Shown here piece after piece: positions 53,865-62,116 of a DNA stretch of 64,000 nucleotides; position 1 is the stretch's first letter; every line of letters starts with the position of its first letter. A program made the position numbers and the translations under genes. The notes beneath the pieces were generated by a model, which was given only the letters and a program-made list of their open reading frames with translations, ran no database searches and was not told the origin of the DNA. Source of the DNA: Labedella gwakjiensis (GTDB taxonomy: Bacteria; Actinomycetota; Actinomycetes; Actinomycetales; Microbacteriaceae); assembly GCF_003014675.1 (NCBI RefSeq), contig NZ_PYAU01000001.1, positions 620,001 through 684,000 on the forward strand, in the 5' to 3' direction.

Positions 53865-55550
53865 TTACTTCGCCGGAGTGATGTTCTTGAGGATCACGCC
53901 GTTGTCCCACGACTTCCACGACGCGGCGAGCGCATAGGGGTCGTCGTTCGACGGCCAACCGACGGCGTTCGACGTGTTGAACTCGGTGAGCATCGAGTTC
54001 ACGTAGATCGGGATGTAGGGCATGTCCCGGGCGATCTCCGCCTGGATGATCCCGTACTGCTCGGCCTGGACGGCCTCGTCCGAGGTCGCTCCGGCCGTGC
54101 GGACGGCATCGTCGACCGTCGGGTTGCTGTAGCGGGCGGCGTTGCCGGCACTGGCGGACTCACCCACCGGAGCGGTCTGCGAGCTGTTGTACCACTTGTC
54201 GTACGTGAAGTACGGGTTGTTGGACGGCTGCAGGCCGATCGAGTCGAGTGACAGCTGGTACTGGCCGAGGGTCTGATTGTTGTTCCACTCGTTCCACGAC
54301 AGCTGCGTCGGCTTCAGCTCGATGCCCACCTCGGCGAGCTGCTGCGTCATGGCGTCGTTGAGGGAGATGTAGTCGCTCCATCCGGAGACCGTCTGGATCG
54401 AGAGGCTCAGCCGCTCGCCGTCCTTCTCACGGATGCCGTCGGAGCCCTCGGTCCAGCCCGCCTCGTCGAGGATGCGCTTCGCCTCGTCGACCTCGGCACC
54501 GGACGGCGTCTCCGTCAGCTCGGTGTCGGAGATCCAGCGCGCGTCGCGTTCCGGCAGGACGAGCGTCGGGGACGCTGTTCCGGCGAAGCCTCCGCCGGCG
54601 AGAGCGTTGAGCTGCTCGCGGTCGATGCCGTAGTAGAGCGCCTGACGCACCGCCGGGTCGGTCTGCGGACCCGAGCATCCGAGGTCGGCGTTGGAGCACG
54701 TGAAGATCGATGTCGTCAGCGCGGGGGTGTTCACGTAGCTCAGGTCGGGATTGTCCGCGATGAGCTTCTCGAGGCTGGGAAGGAACGAGCTCATCCAGTC
54801 GACGTCGCCCGCGAGCAGAGCCGCGCTTGCGGAGTCGGCGTTCTCGAGGGAGATGTAACGCACCTTGTCGATGGCGGGCTTGCCCTCCTCCCAGTAGTTC
54901 TCGTTCTTCGCGAGGAGGTAGCTCTGGGCACTGAACGACTCGACCGTGTACGGGCCCGTCCCGACCGGGTTCGAGTTGATCTCGGTGATCGGGTCGGCCA
55001 CGTCCTTCCAGATGTGCTCAGGCACGATCCCGCGGTTGCCGAGCACGCTCGGCTCCTGCATGAACGACTGCTCGTCGAAGGTCAGGACGACGGTGTTCTC
55101 GTCGGTGGCCTCTGCCGTCGCGCTGAGCCCCGAGGTGTTGAGTTCGGGCGTCTCGGCGACGAGGTTGAAGGTGAAGGCCACGTCCTCGGCGCTGAAGTCC
55201 TCGCCGTCGGACCATTTCACGCCCTCACGCGTCGTGATGGTGAGCTCGGTGCCCTCGTCGTTCCACTCGTACCCCGTTGCGAGCACGGGCACGGGGTCCT
55301 CGTCCTGCGCGGCGTTGTACCAGTAGAGCGATTCGAAGATCACGCCGAGCGTCGGCTGGAGGGCCGTGGTCGAGAACGGATTGAAGTTCTCGGTGATCGT
55401 GCCGGTCGCTCCGTTGAAGACGGTGACGGTGGATTCACCGCCCGAGCCCGAGTCGGGGCTGGTGGAGCATCCGGAGAGCAGGAGCGCTGCGGCGGCGAGC
55501 GAGCCGACGATGCCGGCTGCCGTTCTCCGTCGCGATGATTTCAGGGACAT
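53865..55550 (-). CDS. extracellular solute-binding lipoprotein, family 5 (Opp/Dpp type)
   Basis: 561 residues. Signal peptide with lipobox LLSGC (Cys about 28). Family 5 features: TEDNTVVLTFDEQS-like segments, YTVESFSAQSYLLAKNENYWEEGKPAIDKVRY (core AKNENYWEEGKPAIDKVRY), VRQALYYGIDREQLN and KRILDEAGWTEGSDGIREK. With a beta-mannosidase in the operon, the ligand is probably a manno-oligosaccharide. The ATG at 55550 has GAAAGG upstream; an in-frame ATG at 55565 is less likely. Confidence 0.9.
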   Translation of the reverse strand: MSLKSSRRRTAAGIVGSLAAAALLLSGCSTSPDSGSGGESTVTVFNGATGTITENFNPFSTTALQPTLGVIFESLYWYNAAQDEDPVPVLATGYEWNDEGTELTITTREGVKWSDGEDFSAEDVAFTFNLVAETPELNTSGLSATAEATDENTVVLTFDEQSFMQEPSVLGNRGIVPEHIWKDVADPITEINSNPVGTGPYTVESFSAQSYLLAKNENYWEEGKPAIDKVRYISLENADSASAALLAGDVDWMSSFLPSLEKLIADNPDLSYVNTPALTTSIFTCSNADLGCSGPQTDPAVRQALYYGIDREQLNALAGGGFAGTASPTLVLPERDARWISDTELTETPSGAEVDEAKRILDEAGWTEGSDGIREKDGERLSLSIQTVSGWSDYISLNDAMTQQLAEVGIELKPTQLSWNEWNNNQTLGQYQLSLDSIGLQPSNNPYFTYDKWYNSSQTAPVGESASAGNAARYSNPTVDDAVRTAGATSDEAVQAEQYGIIQAEIARDMPYIPIYVNSMLTEFNTSNAVGWPSNDDPYALAASWKSWDNGVILKNITPAK

Positions 55551-55616
55551 CGTCGGACCTTTCATCGGTGGTGTGCAAGACGCTGCGACGCCGACGACAC
55601 GAGGCATCATCGCCGG

Positions 55617-55653
55617 TAGGTACTTTCTTAGGTGACTTTATTATGTGTGTCAA
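55617..55653 (-). promoter_or_regulatory. promoter and ROK-type operator of the mannoside operon
   Basis: Consensus -35 TTGACA (minus strand, 55653-55648), about 17 bases, then TAAGAA. Two direct copies of AAAGTxACCTA (plus-strand TAGGTACTTT at 55617-55626 and TAGGTGACTTT at 55629-55639) overlap the -10 region and are the likely operator for the divergent ROK repressor. Confidence 0.6.
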
Positions 55654-55684
55654 GTTAAACGATCGAACGGGCACCTGCGGACAG

Positions 55685-55690
55685 TAGGAT
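55685..55690 (+). promoter_or_regulatory. -10 box of a leaderless promoter (ROK gene)
   Basis: TAGGAT followed by GTGGCC and GTG. The six-base rule selects GTG 55697 and rules against GTG 55691, which directly abuts the box. Confidence 0.5.
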
Positions 55691-55696
55691 GTGGCC

Positions 55697-56920
55697 GTGG
55701 TGGAGAAACTGGGACGGCGGAGCTCGTCGAAGGGCACAGCCCTCGATCTCATCCGATCGTCCGGCCCCATCAGTCGCGTCGAGCTCGCCGAGATGACGGG
55801 GCTCACGCAAGCGACCATCTCCACTGTCGTCCGCGGGCTCATCACCGACGGCCTCATCTCCGAGACCGGGCGAGCGGAATCGACCGGCGGAAAACCGCGC
55901 ATGCACCTGCAGATCAACCCCGGCTCGCGCTTGAGCATCGGCGTGCACGTGGGCGCCGACCACATCACGTACGTCGTCACCGATCTCGCCGGGACGGTGG
56001 TCGGACGGCTTCGCTCCCGCGGACCCGGGATGAATTCGCCGATCGAATCCGTGGGACGGATCGCGACGGACGTCGACCGCCTCATCGCGGGGCTCGACAT
56101 CGACCGATCGCGCATCGTCGGACTCGGCCTCGTCACCCCCGGCCCGATCGACAAGGGCTCGGGGTCGATCCAGAACGCCCCGACTCTGGCCCACTGGACC
56201 GATTTCCCGCTTGCCCGCGCCGTGTCGACCGCGACGGGCCTTCCCTGCGTGTTCGACAACGACGCGACGGCGGCCGCGATCGGCGAGTACTGGATGGGGG
56301 CGACGAGCGATCACCTCACGTACGCGTCCGTCTACATGGGTGTGGGCATCGGCGCGGGGATCGTCATCGACGGATCGATCTATCACGGTGAGCTCTCCAA
56401 CGTCGGAGAGCTCGGCCATGTCACGGTCGATGCGCGCGGGCGGCGATGTCCGTGCGGCAACGTGGGCTGCGTCGAACTGTACGCGGCACCGCCCGCCGTG
56501 GTCGCCGCGGCCCGGACCGCCGTCGAGTCGGGCACGCTCGACATGGTCTTCACGGGCGTCCTCGCGCGTGACTTCGAGACCGTCGCGACCCTCGCGATGG
56601 CGGGAGATGCGACCGCCCTCGGCCTCATCGACGAATCTGCGGAGTACCTCGCGAGCGCGATCGTCTCGATGGTGAACCTCATCGATCTCCACCTGATCGT
56701 GCTCGCCGGCAGCGCGTTCTCCGTCGCCGGCTCGATCTACGCCTCGACCATCTCGGCGACCCTCGCCGAGCGGGTGCTCGCCCGATCAATCCGCGGCGTC
56801 GATGTGAGGATGTCGGTCAACGGCGACGACGCGGCGGCTCTCGGGGCGGCCACGATGGTGCTCCAGGAGAACCTGTCGCCACGCTCCCTCCGCGCGGTCA
56901 CCCTCGCCACCGCTCCCTGA
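55697..56920 (+). CDS. ROK family transcriptional repressor (NagC/XylR type)
   Basis: 407 residues. N-terminal winged helix (about 8-65: GPISRVELAEMTGLTQATIS then VVRGLITDGLISETG), followed by the ROK sugar-kinase-like domain with DNDATAAAIGEYW, GVGIGAGIVIDGSIYHG, GELGHVTVD and the zinc-binding CPCGNVGCVE. Divergent from the binding-protein/Opp/mannosidase operon, which it most likely represses until a mannoside or its derivative binds. Start set at 55697 from promoter spacing; 55691 is the alternative. Confidence 0.9.
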   Translation: MVEKLGRRSSSKGTALDLIRSSGPISRVELAEMTGLTQATISTVVRGLITDGLISETGRAESTGGKPRMHLQINPGSRLSIGVHVGADHITYVVTDLAGTVVGRLRSRGPGMNSPIESVGRIATDVDRLIAGLDIDRSRIVGLGLVTPGPIDKGSGSIQNAPTLAHWTDFPLARAVSTATGLPCVFDNDATAAAIGEYWMGATSDHLTYASVYMGVGIGAGIVIDGSIYHGELSNVGELGHVTVDARGRRCPCGNVGCVELYAAPPAVVAAARTAVESGTLDMVFTGVLARDFETVATLAMAGDATALGLIDESAEYLASAIVSMVNLIDLHLIVLAGSAFSVAGSIYASTISATLAERVLARSIRGVDVRMSVNGDDAAALGAATMVLQENLSPRSLRAVTLATAP

Positions 56921-57009
56921 CCCCGCTGGGTTCGCCTACGCGGATCCACAGGGTGCGGGCGGGACTGCACAGGTGGAGCGGACTGTCGAGGCGGAACGCG
57001 AGCGGCCCG

Positions 57010-57015
57010 TAAACT
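57010..57015 (+). promoter_or_regulatory. -10 box of a leaderless promoter (GH13 gene)
   Basis: TAAACT, six bases, then ATG at 57022. Confidence 0.55.
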
Positions 57016-57021
57016 TCAGGT

Positions 57022-58773
57022 ATGACGACGGCCGATCTCCCGACGACCACCGCCGACGGTACCCCCGTCGCCATCGCACCCGGCACCGAATGGTGGCGCA
57101 GCGCGGTGATCTACCAGATCTACCCGCGCTCGTTCGCCGACTCGAACGGCGACGGCATCGGCGACCTCGAGGGCATCCGCACCCGACTCCCCGCTCTCTC
57201 GCGCCTCGGCGTCGACGCCGTATGGCTCTCCCCGTTCATGACGAGCCCCCAGAAGGACGCCGGATACGACGTCGCCGACTACTGCGACGTCGACCCGCTC
57301 TTCGGCTCGCTCGACGACTTCGACCTCATGACCGCCGAGGCGCACCGCCACGGCATCCGCATCATCGTCGACCTCGTCCCGAACCACTCCTCCGATGCAC
57401 ACGTCTGGTTCCAGGCGGCATTGGCGGCACCCGCCGGCTCCCCCGAACGCGCGCGCTACCTCTTCCGCGACGGCAAGGGCCCGGACGGCACCGAGCCTCC
57501 GAACAACTGGCAGTCCGTGTTCGGCGGTCCGGCGTGGACCCGCATCACGGAGCCAGACGGCACGCCCGGCCAGTGGTACCTCCACATCTTCGACTCCAGC
57601 CAGCCCGACTTCGACTGGACCAACGACGAGGTGCGCGCGATGTTCCGCGACGTGCTCCGCTTCTGGCTCGACCGGGGCGTCGACGGCTTCCGCGTCGACG
57701 TCGCCCACGGCATGATCAAGGCCGACGGCCTCCCCGACTACACCCCGCCGGCCGACGGCGGCAGCATGGGCGGCGCCGGGGGTGTCGGCCTCGAGCCGGC
57801 GATCTCCGACCAGGAGACCGTCGAGGTTCCGGGAGCGCCGTACTGGGGGCAGGACGGCGTCCATGAGATCTTCCGTGACTGGCACGAGGTGCTCGCCGCC
57901 TACGACGGCGATCGCGTGCTGTGCGCTGAGGCCTGGGTGGACCCGTTGTCCAAGATGGCCCTGTGGGTGCGCCCCGACGAGATGCAGCAGGCGTTCAACT
58001 TCCCGTACCTCGAGACGCCGTGGGCCGCCGCTCCCCTGCGTGCCGTCATCGACGAGTCCATCGCGGCGTTCGGGGCGGTCGGCGCACCGAGCACGTGGGT
58101 GCTGTCGAACCACGACGTCGTGCGCCACGCTTCGCGTCTCGCCGTCACCTCCGACAACCCGCAGGGCTACGGCATCGGCCCGAACACTCCCGGCAAGCCC
58201 GACCCCGTGATCGGCTTGGCCCGCGCGCGCGCCGCCTCCATGCTCATGCTCGCGCTCCCAGGCGGGGCGTACCTCTACCAGGGTGAAGAGCTCGGCCTGC
58301 CCGAGGCCATCGATCTTCCGGACGACGCCCGCCAGGACCCCACGTGGTTCCGCACGAACGGCGAGCGGTACGGCCGCGACGGGTGCCGCGTGCCGATCCC
58401 GTGGGAGTCGGCGAGCCCCGCGTACGGGTTCAGCCCGTCGGGCGCGTCCTGGCTCCCCCAGCCGGACAGCTGGGCCGATCTGGCGCGCGACGCCCAGGAC
58501 GGCGTACCCGGCACGACCCTCGAGCTCTACCGCACGGCGCTGCGGCTCCGTCGCGAACACGGCCTCGGTCTGGGTCGCATCGAGTGGGTCGAGGGGCTCC
58601 CCACGGACGTGCTCGGTCTCGTCACCGGCGACGTGGTGGTGTTCGCGAACACGGGCACGACGGACGTTCCCGTTCCCGAGGCGTTCCTCGACACCGAACT
58701 GCTGCTCGCGAGCGGACCGTTCGACGGCACGACACTGCCGGGCGACACGACTGTCTGGTTCCGCCTGGCCTGA
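57022..58773 (+). CDS. alpha-glucosidase, glycoside hydrolase family 13
   Basis: 583 residues. GH13 conserved regions: VIYQIYPRSFADSNGDGIGD, DLVPNHSSDAHVWF, GFRVDVAHG with nucleophile Asp 226, CAEAWV with acid/base Glu 303, and LSNHDVVRH with Asp 365. QPDFDWTNDEVR and LYQGEELGLPE are typical of oligo-1,6-/alpha-glucosidases. No signal peptide: it cleaves imported maltose-, isomaltose- or sucrose-like sugars in the cytoplasm. Independent leaderless promoter downstream of the ROK gene. Confidence 0.92.
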   Translation: MTTADLPTTTADGTPVAIAPGTEWWRSAVIYQIYPRSFADSNGDGIGDLEGIRTRLPALSRLGVDAVWLSPFMTSPQKDAGYDVADYCDVDPLFGSLDDFDLMTAEAHRHGIRIIVDLVPNHSSDAHVWFQAALAAPAGSPERARYLFRDGKGPDGTEPPNNWQSVFGGPAWTRITEPDGTPGQWYLHIFDSSQPDFDWTNDEVRAMFRDVLRFWLDRGVDGFRVDVAHGMIKADGLPDYTPPADGGSMGGAGGVGLEPAISDQETVEVPGAPYWGQDGVHEIFRDWHEVLAAYDGDRVLCAEAWVDPLSKMALWVRPDEMQQAFNFPYLETPWAAAPLRAVIDESIAAFGAVGAPSTWVLSNHDVVRHASRLAVTSDNPQGYGIGPNTPGKPDPVIGLARARAASMLMLALPGGAYLYQGEELGLPEAIDLPDDARQDPTWFRTNGERYGRDGCRVPIPWESASPAYGFSPSGASWLPQPDSWADLARDAQDGVPGTTLELYRTALRLRREHGLGLGRIEWVEGLPTDVLGLVTGDVVVFANTGTTDVPVPEAFLDTELLLASGPFDGTTLPGDTTVWFRLA

Positions 58774-58804
58774 CGGGTCGTCTCACGGCGACGGAATGGT
58801 CGCC

Positions 58805-58879
58805 ACCCTTCGACAGGCTCAGGGACCGGTGGGGACGTCGGTCAGACGCCTCACCCGGTCGCTGCGCCTGCCGAAGCGT
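58805..58879. repeat. REP-like imperfect inverted repeat
   Basis: Arms of 25 bp (58805-58829, core CTTCGACAGGCTCAGGGACC; 58855-58879, reading back as CGCTTCGGCAGGCGCAGCGACC) differ at a few positions. CTTCGACAGGCTCAGGGA is a sequence type seen widely as dispersed intergenic repeats in high-GC genomes. It also sits where a terminator for the GH13 gene is expected. Confidence 0.5.
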
Positions 58880-59014
58880 CCCGCGGACCCGACGGTGACG
58901 TCGGTCACACGGTCGTCGATCCTGTCGAGTCGTGCCGCGGCAGACCGCGGACAGTGACCGACCTCGGATCCGAGCACGAGGCGCTCGGTTCGAGTCGGCT
59001 CGGTTCGTGCCGGG

Positions 59015-60700
59015 TCAGTTCGTGTTGGCGTACAGCCAGGCGAGCGGGTCCACCTGGTCCGTGCCGTTGAGCAGGATCTCGAAGTGGAGGTGCGCGCCCG
59101 TGGATCGGCCCGTGTTGCCGGTCTGCCCGATGACCTGCCCGACGGTGACGGGGTCGCCGACCTCGACCGTGCGCGAACCCGCGATCATGTGGCCGTAGAG
59201 GCTGTGGATGACCTGGCCGTCGATGACGTGCTCGATGACGATCTTCACGCCGAACGCACCGCCGGAGTCGGTGGACTCCACGACGACGCCGTCGGCGATC
59301 GACTGGATCGGAGCGCCATAGCCCGGGTTGAAGTCCTGACCCTTGTGGTTCGTGCTGCAGCCGATCGAGCAGCCGGGTCGCGCGCCGTAGCCGCTGCCGA
59401 TGTGCACACCCACCGCGAACGGCCACTGGATGGTGCCGTTCGGGTCGTTCGTGAAGGTGGCCTCCGGCTGGATGCCGAGAGCCTTCGCCGCATCGATCGC
59501 CGACATCGCGCCGTACGTGTCGCGCTGAACGGTCTCGAGAGCCGTGTCGCCCGACGCCGCGACGGTCTGCGTGTCACCGGTGGACGTGGTGTCCTGCTGG
59601 GTCACGAGCACCTTCTGCTCCGCGACGTCGTCGGCGGAGAGCAGCGCGTTCGCGGGCAGGGATGTCGCGAGCGTGAGGAGCCCGGCGACGCTGAACGCGG
59701 CGAAGCTGAACGACTTCGCCGCCACACGTCCTGCGCGACGGCGGCGGGCCGGTGCCGAGACGACAGCGGCCGCGGCGACGGGTGCCGGCGACACCATCGG
59801 CGGGTCGATCTCGGTGCGGGGCACGAAGATCGCGCGCTCGTCCTGCTCCGTCACGTGGGCCACCGCGGTGACCGATGTGGTGGTGGCCACGGTGATCGGC
59901 ACAGCGGAGGCTGACGCCTCCACCGGGTCGAGGACGATCGACGGCGACACCGTCGCCATGACCGGCTCTACGGGGACGTCCTCGACGAGGACCGAGACGG
60001 CTTCGCGCTCGTCGGGAATCGCGTTGTGCGACGAGACGTCGGCCGGATCGTCCTGGACGATGGTGAACGGCTGCCCGTCGGTGTCGTCCGTCGGGACGAC
60101 GAGGTCGGAGGGATTCGCGGCGACAGGAGCGGCTTCGAGGGTGACGCGCGGCTCGACGGTGAGGAGCGGAACAGCCTCGTCCGCGATCGGAACGGACCGC
60201 TGGGGGCGACGTGAACGTCGCGTGCCGACCGGGAGCGCCTCGGCCGCATCGACGGGCTCGGTCGCGGAGGTCGAAGCCTCCACGACCTCGTCGCGCGACC
60301 GACGCGCGCGACGCGTGGGGGCAGAGGAGGCAGCCGCAGGTGCGCCCATCCAGTCGCTCACGACGTCCGGCGCCGACTCGACGTCGGAGATCGGCTCGAC
60401 GACGGGGGCGGCACGACGCGCACGACGCCCATCGATGCGTACCGGGGCGGCCGAGGTCTGCACGGCGGACGCGACCCCGGCGATGGCGAGCTCCGAGTCC
60501 GGAGCAATCCGACGCGAGCGACGCTCCGAACGAAGGGTCGTAGGGGAATCCGTCGCACGCGCGCCAGAGGCGCGTTTCTCAGAGATGCGTTCCTCGGCTT
60601 CGTTCTCCAGCGGGGTCACCTCGGACGGGGTGGTCGCCGGGGAGCGACGCTGACGGGCGCGGCGGAGCGGCGCGTCGTCACCGGGGAGGCTGGCTGGCAC
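59015..60700 (-). CDS. M23 family peptidoglycan endopeptidase with long disordered N-terminus
   Basis: 561 residues. Residues 1-325 are Arg/Ala/Ser/Val-rich, probably disordered and cytoplasmic, with repeated RRARR and RRSRR clusters. A hydrophobic signal-like segment follows (about 330-355, SFAAFSVAGLLTLATSLPANA), then a linker and the C-terminal M23 (LytM) domain with HKGQDFNPG (His and Asp zinc ligands, about 449-453), HSLYGHM and HLHFEI (about 537). It would cut peptide cross-links outside the membrane during growth or division. GTG start at 60700; the 325-residue N-terminal extension before the export signal is unusual. Confidence 0.85.
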   Translation of the reverse strand: MPASLPGDDAPLRRARQRRSPATTPSEVTPLENEAEERISEKRASGARATDSPTTLRSERRSRRIAPDSELAIAGVASAVQTSAAPVRIDGRRARRAAPVVEPISDVESAPDVVSDWMGAPAAASSAPTRRARRSRDEVVEASTSATEPVDAAEALPVGTRRSRRPQRSVPIADEAVPLLTVEPRVTLEAAPVAANPSDLVVPTDDTDGQPFTIVQDDPADVSSHNAIPDEREAVSVLVEDVPVEPVMATVSPSIVLDPVEASASAVPITVATTTSVTAVAHVTEQDERAIFVPRTEIDPPMVSPAPVAAAAVVSAPARRRRAGRVAAKSFSFAAFSVAGLLTLATSLPANALLSADDVAEQKVLVTQQDTTSTGDTQTVAASGDTALETVQRDTYGAMSAIDAAKALGIQPEATFTNDPNGTIQWPFAVGVHIGSGYGARPGCSIGCSTNHKGQDFNPGYGAPIQSIADGVVVESTDSGGAFGVKIVIEHVIDGQVIHSLYGHMIAGSRTVEVGDPVTVGQVIGQTGNTGRSTGAHLHFEILLNGTDQVDPLAWLYANTN

Positions 60701-60950
60701 GGAGAGATGGATCCTTTGGAGCGGGGCGGGCTAGGCGTCGTTCAAACGGGGTTGCACGTGGTGATGCGCGGCAACGCACGTGCGTTTCCAACGCGGGGTT
60801 TTGGGGCCGTCATACATCACCGATGTGTAACGAATTCATCAAGAATAACCCCCTTGCGCACGGAAAGCCAATGGTAGGTTTCCTCGCTTTCGGCGTACAG
60901 GAGACATCCCGAGGGCGCGATATTCCCGATCAGCGGCTATTTTTCAGACC
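60701..60950 (-). promoter_or_regulatory. promoter and long 5' leader of the M23 gene
   Basis: On the minus strand TTGGCT (60871-60866), 18 bases, TATTCT (60847-60842) gives transcription near 60835 and a leader of about 135 bases. The leader contains GCACGTG/CACGTGC inverted elements (about 60755-60782), and CGTTACACATCGGTGATG lies at its start. No known riboswitch class was matched. Confidence 0.4.
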
Positions 60951-61751
60951 CTAGCGGGCGCTGGCGACCCTGTCATGGAGAAAACCGAAAATCTCGGGCG
61001 CCGCGGCGATCGTGAGGTCGCGATCGGCCGGGGCACCATCCCTGCCCTCCACGCGCGCACCGGCTTCCTGGGCGATGAGGACTCCCGCCGCCTGGTCCCA
61101 CGGGTTGAGTCCCGACTCGTAGTACGCGTCGATGCGGCCGCTCGCGACGGCGCACAGGTCGAGCGCGGCCGCACCGATGCGGCGGATGTCGCGCACCTCG
61201 GCGACGAGCGACTGCACGACAGCCGCCTGCCGTACACGCTTCTCCGCCGCATAGCCGAACCCGGTACCGATGAGCGCAAGCGCCGGAGACACCCCGGTGT
61301 TCACAGCGAGTCGCTCGTCCCCGCGGAAGGCTCCGTGGCCCGCGGCCGCATGGAAGAGCTCGCGCTTGGCCGGGGCGTAGACCACGCCGGCGAGCGCCGT
61401 CCACGAACGCGGATCCGGCTCGCCCTCGACCACGGCGATGCTCACGCAGTAGTCGGGGATGCCGTACAGGTAGTTGACGGTGCCGTCGATCGGATCGACC
61501 ACCCACGTGAGTCCGCTCGAGCCGCCCTCCGCTCCGGACTCCTCGCCGAGGAAGGCGTCGTCGGGCCGGAGGTCGGCGAGTCGCGCACGGATGAGGTTCT
61601 CGACCTCGCGGTCGGCCTCCGTGACGACGTCCTCGAGCGACGACTTCGACGCGGCGATGGAGACGCCCTCAGCCCGCCGAGCGGCCGCGCGTTCGCCGGC
61701 CTCCCGCGCGATCGATTCCGCGATGTCCCTCAGCTCGAGCACTCCGGTCAT
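60951..61751 (-). CDS. suhB: inositol monophosphatase family phosphatase
   Basis: 266 residues. Metal and substrate motifs of the family: EDVVTEADREVE, FLGEESGAEGG, WVVDPIDGTVNYLYGIPDYC and NPWDQAAGVLIAQEAGA. Lithium-sensitive magnesium phosphatases of this group hydrolyse inositol-1-phosphate or related sugar phosphates; in actinomycetes they supply inositol for phosphatidylinositol or mycothiol, among other roles. Ribosome site GAGGAGAG. The exact substrate is uncertain. Confidence 0.85.
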   Translation of the reverse strand: MTGVLELRDIAESIAREAGERAAARRAEGVSIAASKSSLEDVVTEADREVENLIRARLADLRPDDAFLGEESGAEGGSSGLTWVVDPIDGTVNYLYGIPDYCVSIAVVEGEPDPRSWTALAGVVYAPAKRELFHAAAGHGAFRGDERLAVNTGVSPALALIGTGFGYAAEKRVRQAAVVQSLVAEVRDIRRIGAAALDLCAVASGRIDAYYESGLNPWDQAAGVLIAQEAGARVEGRDGAPADRDLTIAAAPEIFGFLHDRVASAR

Positions 61752-61801
61752 CGTTCTCTCCTCGCGTCGCGTGGGCCGGAGCCGCTCCGGTTCCGGATAC
61801 G

Positions 61802-61832
61802 ACTCGGGCCCGGTCGCTGACCGGGCCCGAGT
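61802..61832 (-). terminator. terminator between tRNA-Tyr and the phosphatase gene
   Basis: 14-bp perfect stem ACTCGGGCCCGGTC (61802-61815) / 61819-61832 with a three-base loop, 30 bp downstream of tRNA-Tyr. Confidence 0.85.
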
Positions 61833-61861
61833 GATGTGGATGATCCGCCTGAGCAGATCCG

Positions 61862-61943
61862 TGGCGAGTGAGGGATTCGAACCCCCGAATGCTGAGCAGT
61901 CTGATTTACAGTCAGATCCCTTTGGCCGCTTGGGTAACTCGCC
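61862..61943 (-). tRNA. tRNA-Tyr (GTA anticodon)
   Basis: 82-nt class II tRNA on the minus strand: acceptor GGCGAGT/ACTCGCC, D arm TACCCAAGCGGCCAAAGGGA, anticodon stem TCTGA/TCAGA with loop CTGTAAA (GTA), an extended variable arm and T arm with GGTTCGAATCC. CCA not encoded. Confidence 0.94.
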
Positions 61944-62116
61944 AGATGCGCTCCCGACCGAACTTGATCAGCCAACCGGACGCGCCGCAGGAAATACTAC
62001 ATCGAGCCCGCTGGCCCTGCGAAATCCGATCGTCGACCCCTTCTCACCTCTGCGGACGTGCGGGCGTTCGTCGCTCTGTCGGCGCGTGCGACCGCCGATG
62101 TCCGCACATCGCGGGA

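Noticed and set aside
60701-60840. ydaO-type (c-di-AMP) riboswitch before the M23 gene
   Set aside because: Such riboswitches often precede wall hydrolase genes in actinomycetes, but I could not match the conserved core, so only a long leader with inverted elements is reported.
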